Shown one piece after another: positions 1-5,809 of a stretch of DNA of 13,039 nt. This DNA comes from an uncultured Pedobacter sp. GTDB taxonomy: Bacteria; Bacteroidota; Bacteroidia; Sphingobacteriales; Sphingobacteriaceae. The stretch covers positions 1 to 13,039 of the forward strand of contig NZ_CAMLHF010000161.1 of assembly GCF_946479715.1 (NCBI RefSeq). The letters run 5' to 3'. The notes under the pieces were generated by a model. The model worked only from the letters and a program-made list of their open reading frames with translations, made no database searches and had not been told where the DNA came from. Within the stretch, counting starts at the first letter, position 1. Each line of letters opens with the position of its first letter. The translations under genes and the position numbers were made by a program.

Positions 1-1271
1 CATGTGCAGATGAGGCTTACAAAATTACAATTAGGGTAGTAAGTGAAACGGCCTATCAAAATCTGTTTTCTTATAATCTATTCTTAAGACCGGAAGACGG
101 CGATATTCAAGAGAGACCGGAATGGACTATTATTGCCTGCCCTTCTTTTTTGGCAGATCCGGTAATAGATGGAACAAGACAACCTAACTTTTCAATCCTT
201 AATTTTTCAAAAAAGATAATACTTATTGGAGGATCCGGATATACAGGTGAAATTAAAAAGGGGATCTTTTCAGTGCTGAACTTTATTCTTCCTGAGCAGA
301 AACGCACACTCTCAATGCATTGTTCTGCAAATGTTGGGAAAAAAGGGGATACAGCAATATTTTTTGGCTTATCAGGAACCGGTAAAACTACCCTTTCGGC
401 AGATCCGGAACGCGGATTGATCGGAGATGATGAACATGGCTGGGGAAGGGAATCTGTATTTAATTTTGAAGGGGGCTGTTATGCAAAATGTGTGGATTTA
501 ACTATTGAAAAAGAACCACAAATTTTTAATGCAATAAAATTCGGTGCTTTGTTAGAGAATACCAATTACTTTGAAGGAAGCCGAACTGTTGACTTTTCCA
601 ACATAGATAAAACGGAGAATACCAGGGTTGCATACCCAATAAACTATATTGATAATGCCATTGTCCCTTCAATTGCTCCAGAACCAAAAAATATTTTCTT
701 TCTTACTGCAGATGCTTTTGGCGTTTTACCTCCAATTGCTAAATTAAATACGGGACAAGCGATGTTTCATTTTGTATCTGGATACACCGCAAAAGTTGCG
801 GGCACAGAAGCAGGTGTTACTGAGCCTCAATTGACCTTCTCTGCTTGTTTTGGTAAGGCGTTCATGCCACTTCATCCTACAAAATATGCAGAACTCCTTG
901 GAGAAAAGATGGAAAGGAATAATGTAAATGTATGGCTGGTTAATACTGGCTGGAGTGGGGGGGCTTATGGAGAAGGTAAGCGAATGAAGTTAGTATATAC
1001 ACGTGCAATGATTTCTGCAGCTTTGAATGGAAACCTTGAAGATGTAGAATTTACCACTGACCCTGTTTTTGGGTTACGAATTCCACTAACCTGTCCAAAT
1101 GTTCCATCAGAAATTTTGAATCCAAGAAATACCTGGGCAAACAAGCAAAAGTATGATCATAAAGCCAATGAACTTTCTTTGGCATTCGTAAATAATTTCA
1201 AGCAATTTGAAGCCTTCGCAAACGAAGAAATGATTAGTTCACTACCAAAAATAACCGAAAACACAGTTTAA
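1..1271 (+). CDS. pckA: phosphoenolpyruvate carboxykinase (ATP), 5'-truncated by window edge
   Basis: Catalyses oxaloacetate + ATP to phosphoenolpyruvate + CO2 + ADP in the cytosol, the entry step of gluconeogenesis. The reading frame is already open at the first full codon (position 3) and runs 422 codons to TAA at 1269-1271. ATP-type enzymes are about 535 residues, so roughly 110 N-terminal residues lie outside the window. Visible landmarks in order: a conserved [10 protein letters not shown] segment (about 240-269), the P-loop [10 protein letters not shown] (366-395), the metal-binding kinase-2 stretch IGDDEHGW (420-443), and the late [10 protein letters not shown] and [11 protein letters not shown] segments. 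The P-loop form is that of the ATP family, not the GTP family. No start codon is visible; the TTG at 150 is internal, because conserved PEPCK sequence continues upstream of it. The gene is followed by its own terminator, so it is probably the last gene of its transcript. Identification is secure; only the 5' end is unknown. Confidence 0.97.
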   Translation, partial: CADEAYKITIRVVSETAYQNLFSYNLFLRPEDGDIQERPEWTIIACPSFLADPVIDGTRQPNFSILNFSKKIILIGGSGYTGEIKKGIFSVLNFILPEQKRTLSMHCSANVGKKGDTAIFFGLSGTGKTTLSADPERGLIGDDEHGWGRESVFNFEGGCYAKCVDLTIEKEPQIFNAIKFGALLENTNYFEGSRTVDFSNIDKTENTRVAYPINYIDNAIVPSIAPEPKNIFFLTADAFGVLPPIAKLNTGQAMFHFVSGYTAKVAGTEAGVTEPQLTFSACFGKAFMPLHPTKYAELLGEKMERNNVNVWLVNTGWSGGAYGEGKRMKLVYTRAMISAALNGNLEDVEFTTDPVFGLRIPLTCPNVPSEILNPRNTWANKQKYDHKANELSLAFVNNFKQFEAFANEEMISSLPKITENTV

Positions 1272-1326
1272 AGCTTTTTTTTTACCTAAAAATTTGCATT
1301 TCAGTTTTTTTTTAGTTTTAATTGCG

Positions 1327-1359
1327 AAAGATTGTCTCCGCAACGAGACAATCTTTTTT
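1327..1359 (+). terminator. intrinsic terminator of pckA
   Basis: A perfect 12-bp stem, AAAGATTGTCTC (1327-1338) against GAGACAATCTTT (1345-1356), encloses a 6-base loop, and the T-run extends to 1359. It begins 56 bases after the pckA stop. Two T9 tracts (1275-1283 and 1305-1313) lie between the stop and the hairpin. The A-run at the base of the left arm could also let it work weakly in the opposite direction. Confidence 0.9.
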
Positions 1360-1425
1360 AATTATACAGTAATACGTTAGGTATAACGGGAGTGCAAACG
1401 GATAAAATTGACGGGACAAAACGAA

Positions 1426-1437
1426 TTAGCAAGCTAA
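1426..1437. repeat. short inverted repeat upstream of exbB promoter, possible operator
   Basis: TTAGC-AA-GCTAA is a perfect 5-bp inverted repeat with a 2-base spacer, flanked on each side by CG. It ends 12 bases before the candidate -33 element at 1450, a position where a regulator could bind. It does not resemble a Fur box. A repeat this short is expected by chance in AT-rich DNA, so an operator role is only a suggestion. Confidence 0.2.
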
Positions 1438-1449
1438 CGATTATTTAAT

Positions 1450-1479
1450 TTGGAATTAAAATCAAAGTTATAAATTTGT
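1450..1479 (+). promoter_or_regulatory. candidate Bacteroidota-type promoter for exbB
   Basis: TTTG at 1450-1453, an 18-bp spacer and TAAATTTG at 1472-1479 match the -33 (TTTG) and -7 (TAnnTTTG) elements known for the Bacteroidota primary sigma factor. Transcription would start near 1486, giving a leader of about 90 bases. A 10-bp palindrome, AACAATTGTT (1487-1496), sits right at the predicted start point. The match is good, but it is a pattern match only. Confidence 0.5.
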
Positions 1480-1552
1480 TACGGCAACAATTGTTTGTAA
1501 TAGTCGTTGTGTGTATTACGGAATATTTAATCTAATTTTAAAAAACAAAGTA

Positions 1553-1577
1553 CTAAAAACTAAAAAACTAAAAAAAA
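1553..1577 (+). promoter_or_regulatory. A-rich translation-initiation leader of exbB with CTA(n) repeats
   Basis: Immediately before the exbB ATG, three tandem units of CT followed by an A-run occur (CT+A5, CT+A6, CT+A9, the last A being the first base of the start codon). There is no Shine-Dalgarno sequence. A-rich, unstructured upstream regions are the usual basis of strong translation in Bacteroidota, so this fits a highly expressed gene. The homopolymer runs could vary in length between strains. Confidence 0.5.
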
Positions 1578-2420
1578 ATGGCAAACGCACCAAAACCAAC
1601 AACAGTTAAAAAAGAAGGCTCTTCTACAGCTTCAAATTTATTCGCTACTCTTACTATTCCAATTTGTATCATTATTGGTATATGTGTTTACAAATTTATT
1701 TTCGGAGATAGAGGGAATTTCATCGATGGGGCTGATCCAGATCTTCACGATACACTTCCAAAAGTAGGTAACTACATGGGGATGGCTTACAAAGGTGGGG
1801 TTATCGTACCTGTTCTATTGGGTATGTTTCTTATGGTAATTGTATTCTCTATCGAGCGTCTTATTGTAATTGGTAAAGCAACTGGAAAATCTAGCTTGGA
1901 TTCATTCGTTAAAAAGATCCAAGGATTTTTAAATTCAAACAACATCGAAGCAGCCTTAAGTGAGTGTGATAAACAACAAGGTTCGGTTGCTAACGTGATC
2001 AAATCAGGATTGAAAAAATATCGTGAGATGGAAGTTGAGGCAAACATGGATACAGATCAAAAATGTTTAGCTATCCAAAAAGATATCGAAGAAGCTACTA
2101 CTTTGGAAATGCCAATGTTAGAGCAAAACTTAACTGTAATCGCTACTTTGGTATCAGTAGGTACATTAACAGGACTATTAGGTACAGTAACAGGTATGAT
2201 CAAGGCCTTCGGTGGTTTGGCTAACTCTGGTGCCCCGGATCAGGCTGCATTGGCAACTGGTATTTCTGAGGCCCTAATTAACACAGCTACTGGTATCGGT
2301 ACTTCTACTTTTGCGATTATCATGTATAACATCCTTACTTCTAAAATTGATAAATTAACTTATGCAATTGATGAAGCAGGTTTCAGTATCATTCAAACTT
2401 ACGCCAGTACACATAAATAA
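1578..2420 (+). CDS. exbB: ExbB/TolQ/MotA-family proton channel subunit
   Basis: Inner-membrane subunit of the ExbB-ExbD motor that converts the proton gradient into movement of TonB. The protein has 280 residues against about 240 for E. coli ExbB. The extra length is an N-terminal extension with an additional hydrophobic segment (about 20-43) and a short loop. The family core follows: a membrane helix at 72-98, a cytoplasmic domain at 100-180, then two helices at about 184-210 and 228-254. The helix pair contains the conserved glycine/threonine-rich LLGTVTGMI and the ISEALINTATGIG segment that line the channel. The first ATG after the A-rich leader is chosen, and no better upstream start exists. 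It heads the exbB-exbD-exbD-tonB cluster. The gap to the next gene (87 bp) is unusually wide and holds a hairpin. TolQ is an alternative label, but tonB downstream favours ExbB. Confidence 0.93.
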   Translation: MANAPKPTTVKKEGSSTASNLFATLTIPICIIIGICVYKFIFGDRGNFIDGADPDLHDTLPKVGNYMGMAYKGGVIVPVLLGMFLMVIVFSIERLIVIGKATGKSSLDSFVKKIQGFLNSNNIEAALSECDKQQGSVANVIKSGLKKYREMEVEANMDTDQKCLAIQKDIEEATTLEMPMLEQNLTVIATLVSVGTLTGLLGTVTGMIKAFGGLANSGAPDQAALATGISEALINTATGIGTSTFAIIMYNILTSKIDKLTYAIDEAGFSIIQTYASTHK

Positions 2421-2436
2421 AAAATAATGTATTTTT

Positions 2437-2466
2437 TTTTACCGGCTTTATGGAAAACCGGAAGAA
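2437..2466 (+). other. imperfect hairpin between exbB and exbD
   Basis: CCGGCTTT (2442-2449) pairs with AAAACCGG (2454-2461) with one C-A mismatch around the loop ATGG. The helix can be prolonged outward by pairing of the upstream T-tract with AGAA after one mismatch. No T-run follows, so it is not a standard terminator on either strand. A role in mRNA processing or in setting the ExbB to ExbD ratio is possible. Confidence 0.35.
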
Positions 2467-2507
2467 TTAACATCATTAGTAAAAAGTAAGTTTATTTATT
2501 AAATATT

Positions 2508-3125
2508 ATGGCAAGAGCAAAGGTTCAAAGAAAGAGTACTTCGATAGATATGACCGCCATGTGCGATGTATCTTTCCTGCTGCTTACTTTCTTTATATTA
2601 ACAGCAACAGCGCGCCAGCCGGATCCTTTGGAAGTAACAATTCCAAGTTCTACCTACAAGATTAAAGTTCCTGATTTGGATATGGGGATTTTATCGATTG
2701 GTCAGGGTAAAGTTTTCTACGAAATCGTAGGAAAGGACGTAAAAATGGCAACGCTTGATAAAATAGGAGAGCAGTACAAAATTCAGTTTACTCCTGAAGA
2801 GAGAGAACGTTTCGGTGTTCTTGGATCATTCGGAGTTCCTGTAAGCAGCTTGAAAAAGTTTATCATGATGAATGGTGACGAGAGAGATAAGTTTGCTAAG
2901 GCCAACTTGGGTATCCCGGCTGATTCAACAAACAATGAATTGTCTGAATGGTTGTTGCAATCTCGTAAAGCGGTTGCGGAATTACACCAGACTTCAATGA
3001 GGATAAGTATCAAGGGCGATTCTGAAGAAAAATATCCAAACATTAAAAAGATTGTTGATATTCTTCAGAAGCAAAAAATTAACAAATTTAGTTTAATTAC
3101 ATCGGCCGAGGGCGATGCTAAATAA
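2508..3125 (+). CDS. exbD: ExbD/TolR-family biopolymer transport protein (first paralog)
   Basis: Single-pass inner-membrane partner of ExbB in the proton-driven TonB motor. A short basic cytoplasmic N-terminus (residues 1-13) precedes one membrane helix at about 15-34. The helix includes the hallmark MCDVSFLLLTFFIL, in which Asp20 corresponds to the essential proton-carrying aspartate of ExbD. The rest is a periplasmic domain. With 205 residues it is longer than classical ExbD (about 140); the extra length is a charged, helix-rich insertion in the middle of the periplasmic part, which is common in Bacteroidota. It lies 9 bases before the second exbD, so the two are clearly co-transcribed. 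The start codon is clear because only three short codon steps separate it from the conserved helix region. Confidence 0.92.
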   Translation: MARAKVQRKSTSIDMTAMCDVSFLLLTFFILTATARQPDPLEVTIPSSTYKIKVPDLDMGILSIGQGKVFYEIVGKDVKMATLDKIGEQYKIQFTPEERERFGVLGSFGVPVSSLKKFIMMNGDERDKFAKANLGIPADSTNNELSEWLLQSRKAVAELHQTSMRISIKGDSEEKYPNIKKIVDILQKQKINKFSLITSAEGDAK

Positions 3126-3134
3126 AATCATACT

Positions 3135-3668
3135 ATGGCAGAATTAGATACCTCCGGCGGAGGTGGGAAAAAAGGTGGCAAAGTAAGAAGTAAGAAAGCA
3201 AATACCAAAGTAGATTTAACTGCCATGGTAGATTTAGCATTCTTGCTGATCACCTTCTTCATGTTAACCACCTCGTTGTCAAAGCCGATTGCAATGGACA
3301 TTGCAAAACCTGATCAAGAGGACAATGATGTGAAAAACGAGCTTCGTGCATCTCAGACCATGACAATTCTATTGGGTAAAAACAATAAGGTTGCCTGGTA
3401 TATGGGAGAAGCAGGAAAGACTCCACCAAATATTGAGAGCTTTGCTGAGGTTAGAAAATCAATACTAAAAAATAAAGACGAGGTAAGTAAAACTACCGGC
3501 CGACAAATAGTGATAGTAGTGAAACCAACAGAAGGAGCTACTTATAAGAATTTTGTTGATATAATGGACGAGTTAAATATCGCTAAAATTAAAACTGCTC
3601 CGGCTATTGATGATGTAAACATTATCGATAGTGAGAAAGATGCGATGAAACAAGCTGGGATATTATAA
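3135..3668 (+). CDS. exbD: ExbD/TolR-family biopolymer transport protein (second paralog)
   Basis: A second ExbD of 177 residues with the same build: a Gly/Lys-rich cytoplasmic tail (1-24), one membrane helix at about 28-46 carrying MVDLAFLLITFFML with the key Asp33, then a periplasmic domain ending in a typical ExbD beta/alpha segment (about 120-175). Outside the helix it differs strongly from its upstream neighbour, so this is an old duplication and not a recent copy. Since the ExbD that sits in the ExbB pore is a dimer, a mixed dimer of the two paralogs is plausible, but that is an inference. The tonB gene starts 28 bases downstream. Confidence 0.92.
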   Translation: MAELDTSGGGGKKGGKVRSKKANTKVDLTAMVDLAFLLITFFMLTTSLSKPIAMDIAKPDQEDNDVKNELRASQTMTILLGKNNKVAWYMGEAGKTPPNIESFAEVRKSILKNKDEVSKTTGRQIVIVVKPTEGATYKNFVDIMDELNIAKIKTAPAIDDVNIIDSEKDAMKQAGIL

Positions 3669-3696
3669 ATAATTATAAACATAAAAATATTAGGCT

Positions 3697-4518
3697 ATGT
3701 TTGGTTCTAAAATAGATTTATTAAAAAGGGATTGGCTTGATGTTGTATTTGCCAACAAGAACAAAAGCTACGGGGCTTACGAGCTTCGTCAGAGAAGTTC
3801 TGCTAATACAACGAAATCATTGCTAATAGCATCAACAGCATTTGTGTTGTTGTTCTTATCCCCTAAAATTATGGAGTTATTCAAAGGAAAAGCTCCAGAA
3901 GAGGAAATTGTTAAGCAAACGGAAGTAGTGGTACAGCCACCTCCTCCTGTAAACCCGGAAACACCTCCACCGCCACCGGTTGAGCCACCGCCGCCAAAAC
4001 AGGATCAGGTTAAATTCCCTCCTCCAATTGTAAAACCGGATGAGTTGGTACGTGATGAAGAACCGGTTGAGATTGAAGACTTGAAAAAGGCTGACCCAGG
4101 TCAGAAAACCATTGCCGGTGACCCTGATGCGGATATCGTTATCGCAGGTCCTGCAGGTGATGGCCCTAAACAAGCAGCTGTAGTAGAGGATACCAAAGTT
4201 TATGACTTTGTGAGTCTTGAAACGCAGCCATCTTTCCCTGGTGGTATGGAGAAATTCTACGCTTATTTGAAAAAAGCGGTAAGATATCCTCCTATGGCTC
4301 AGGAAAACAACATTCAAGGTAAAGTGTTTTTATCATTTGTTGTTGAAAAGGATGGTAGCTTAACTGATATTAAAGTTGATAGAAAACTTGGTGGTGGTAC
4401 AGATGAGGAAGCTGTTAGGGTACTAAAAGCAAGTCCAAGATGGATCCCAGGAGTTCAAAACGGTAAAAAGGTTCGTGTGAAATATAACATCCCAATCAGT
4501 TTTACCTTATCACAATAG
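3697..4518 (+). CDS. tonB: TonB-family energy transducer
   Basis: Links the ExbB/ExbD motor in the inner membrane to outer-membrane TonB-dependent receptors. Of 273 residues, 1-38 form a cytoplasmic region longer than in E. coli TonB, with the RDWLDVVFANKNKSYGAYELR segment region (about 11-31) often seen in Bacteroidota TonB. A single membrane anchor follows at about 39-57, then a proline-rich periplasm-spanning stretch at 79-112 rich in PPPP blocks, an acidic linker, and a complete TonB C-terminal domain at about 185-272. That domain shows YPPMAQENNIQGKV, the V-D-GS turn and the closing VKYNIPISF strand. The domain is full length with no truncation. It is transcribed with exbB/exbD and followed after 6 bases by a small membrane protein gene. 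Confidence 0.95.
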   Translation: MFGSKIDLLKRDWLDVVFANKNKSYGAYELRQRSSANTTKSLLIASTAFVLLFLSPKIMELFKGKAPEEEIVKQTEVVVQPPPPVNPETPPPPPVEPPPPKQDQVKFPPPIVKPDELVRDEEPVEIEDLKKADPGQKTIAGDPDADIVIAGPAGDGPKQAAVVEDTKVYDFVSLETQPSFPGGMEKFYAYLKKAVRYPPMAQENNIQGKVFLSFVVEKDGSLTDIKVDRKLGGGTDEEAVRVLKASPRWIPGVQNGKKVRVKYNIPISFTLSQ

Positions 4519-4524
4519 AATACA

Positions 4525-4749
4525 ATGTTTAATTTAAAAACATTTATGCAGAAATCGCCTCAACAGCGATTTCTGTTTATTTTAGGGCTAGTTATGTTTG
4601 CCTTTTACCTGGTTCTAGGCCTTACATTAATCATTTGGAAAGACATGCCGGTAACCATCGAGCGGACTTATAGAATTCTCCTTGGTGTGTTACTTATCGT
4701 TTATGCAGCAATAAGATTTACCCGGGTAATTAATCAAAAGGATAAATAA
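4525..4749 (+). CDS. small two-helix membrane protein of unknown function
   Basis: A 74-residue protein that I do not recognise by family name. It has a short positively charged N-terminus, a hydrophobic helix at about 15-38, a short loop containing KDMP and an ERTYR segment, a second helix at about 48-65, and a basic tail ending QKDK. The many positive charges at both ends suggest that both termini face the cytoplasm. It starts 6 bases after tonB and ends 3 bases before the next gene, so it is almost certainly translated as part of the TonB cluster. Coding is supported by this tight packing, the absence of stops and the sensible membrane topology. A link to TonB function is inferred from position only. 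Confidence 0.8.
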   Translation: MFNLKTFMQKSPQQRFLFILGLVMFAFYLVLGLTLIIWKDMPVTIERTYRILLGVLLIVYAAIRFTRVINQKDK

Positions 4750-4752
4750 ATA

Positions 4753-5658
4753 ATGAAGAATCTAAGCTTTGCGTTCATTTTTCTGGTGCTGCTGTCTTGT
4801 AAAAATAAAAAACAGGCTGACGTTGTTGAACAAACACGGACATCGGGTTCGGTTAAGATTCTTGTTGATGAATCTTTTTCTTCGATTATCGCTGATCAGA
4901 TCATGGTATTTAAATCTGATTATAAGCATGCGGAATTTGCTATAACTGCCGGTAACGAGAATAAAATAGTGCCTGCCTTTTTAAATGATAGTATTAGGGT
5001 AATCATATTATCCAGGATGCTAACACCCCAGGAAGATAAGATATACAGAAACAGAAGTATCGTCCCGAAGACATCCAGGTTTGCCATAGATGGAATTTCA
5101 TTACTTACTCAGAAGGACGATCTTGATTCAAATATCACAGTTGAAGAGGTGATAGCGATATTAAAAGGAACCTCAACCAGTGGGAAACAGCTTGTTTTTG
5201 ATAATGCCTATTCCAGTACGTTGCGGTATTTTAAAGAGCTGGCTCAAATCACAGAACTTCCGAAAAAGGGAGTTTATACTTTGAAGAACAATAATGACGT
5301 TATAAAGTACGTTGCTGAAAATAAGAATTTTATAGGAGTAGTCGGTGTAAATTGGTTAATAGCTAATAATTCCGATATGACTTCTTATATTGCAAAGGTG
5401 AAAACGATGGGGGTGAAGAATATTAAGGGGAAAAAGGGGGATAATGCATACTATCGTCCCGATCAGGCAAATCTAATTAGTGGTATTTATCCGTTTTTAA
5501 GAAATGTTTACATCATAAATTGCGAGGGACGCGATGGTTTAGGCACAGGTTTTGCAAACTGGTTATTAAGCCCGAGAGGTCAGTTGATCGTACTGAAATC
5601 TGGACTTGGTCCACATAAGATGATGTCACGGGATTTTAACTTGAAGAATACAAAGTAA
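4753..5658 (+). CDS. PstS-like substrate-binding lipoprotein
   Basis: A 301-residue lipoprotein with the fold of phosphate-type ABC transporter binding proteins. The signal peptide ends in the lipobox VLLSC with Cys16 as lipid attachment site. The PstS-like body follows, and the C-terminal segment TGFANWLLSPRGQ (265-277) plus LKSGLGPHKM is typical of the family. The loop that in classical PstS carries an Arg-x-x-x-Ser-Gly-Thr phosphate-binding motif reads FDNAYSSTLRYF (149-160) here, so phosphate binding is doubtful. No pstC, pstA or pstB gene is nearby; the gene instead sits in the TonB cluster, 3 bases after the small membrane protein. The position suggests an accessory envelope role, perhaps binding a ligand or TonB partner. 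Calling it pstS would overstate the evidence. Confidence 0.85.
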   Translation: MKNLSFAFIFLVLLSCKNKKQADVVEQTRTSGSVKILVDESFSSIIADQIMVFKSDYKHAEFAITAGNENKIVPAFLNDSIRVIILSRMLTPQEDKIYRNRSIVPKTSRFAIDGISLLTQKDDLDSNITVEEVIAILKGTSTSGKQLVFDNAYSSTLRYFKELAQITELPKKGVYTLKNNNDVIKYVAENKNFIGVVGVNWLIANNSDMTSYIAKVKTMGVKNIKGKKGDNAYYRPDQANLISGIYPFLRNVYIINCEGRDGLGTGFANWLLSPRGQLIVLKSGLGPHKMMSRDFNLKNTK

Positions 5659-5670
5659 ATTTTATATTTG
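5641..5670 (+). promoter_or_regulatory. candidate promoter for the TPR gene
   Basis: TTG at 5641-5643, a 19-bp spacer and TATATTTG at 5663-5670 fit the Bacteroidota -33/-7 pattern. The element overlaps the 3' end of the PstS-like gene and predicts a start near 5677 with a leader of about 130 bases. The -33 part is only a three-base match. No terminator separates the PstS-like and TPR genes, so the TPR gene may be read both from here and from the exbB promoter. Confidence 0.35.
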
Positions 5671-5758
5671 GAAAACGAAAGTAATGGGCAGGGTAAGATG
5701 ATTATGATTTTAGAAATGCCTTTTTAAATATTTGAAACTAAAAACAAAATAGCGAACC

Positions 5759-5783
5759 ATGAAAGCTGCAAAGCCGGCTTCAT
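5759..5783 (+). other. weak hairpin in the TPR gene leader
   Basis: ATGAA-A-GC can pair with GCTTCAT with one bulged base, and the 3' half contains the perfect 10-base palindrome AAGCCGGCTT (5771-5780). No T-run follows, so it is not an intrinsic terminator. It could be a leader structure or a binding site, or chance. Confidence 0.2.
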
Positions 5784-5809
5784 AACAATTAATTGAAAAT
5801 AGAGGAACT

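Noticed and set aside
957..963. G7 homopolymer in pckA as a phase-variation tract
   Set aside because: It encodes part of the conserved SGGAYGEG motif, the frame is intact, and metabolic enzymes are not usual phase-variation targets. At most it is a spot prone to sequencing error.
150..1271. pckA read as a 373-residue protein starting at TTG 150
   Set aside because: The frame is open from position 3 and the upstream codons encode recognisable PEPCK sequence, so the gene is simply cut by the window edge.
1272..1577. Small gene, riboswitch or Fur box in the pckA-exbB gap
   Set aside because: No plausible reading frame, no known riboswitch pattern and no Fur-like GATAATGATAATCATTATC match were seen; the gap is explained by a terminator, a promoter and a leader.
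1787..3043. Minus-strand open frames inside exbB and the first exbD
   Set aside because: They are complements of well-identified genes, without initiation signals or recognisable domains.
3877..4317. 146-codon open frame on the minus strand inside tonB
   Set aside because: It is the antisense of the proline-rich and acidic part of tonB; its product is a low-complexity Arg/Trp/Phe-rich string with no domain, and tonB itself is a clear gene.
5759..5783. Hairpin before the TPR gene as a terminator of the TonB cluster
   Set aside because: The stem is short and bulged and no T-run follows, so it does not qualify as an intrinsic terminator.
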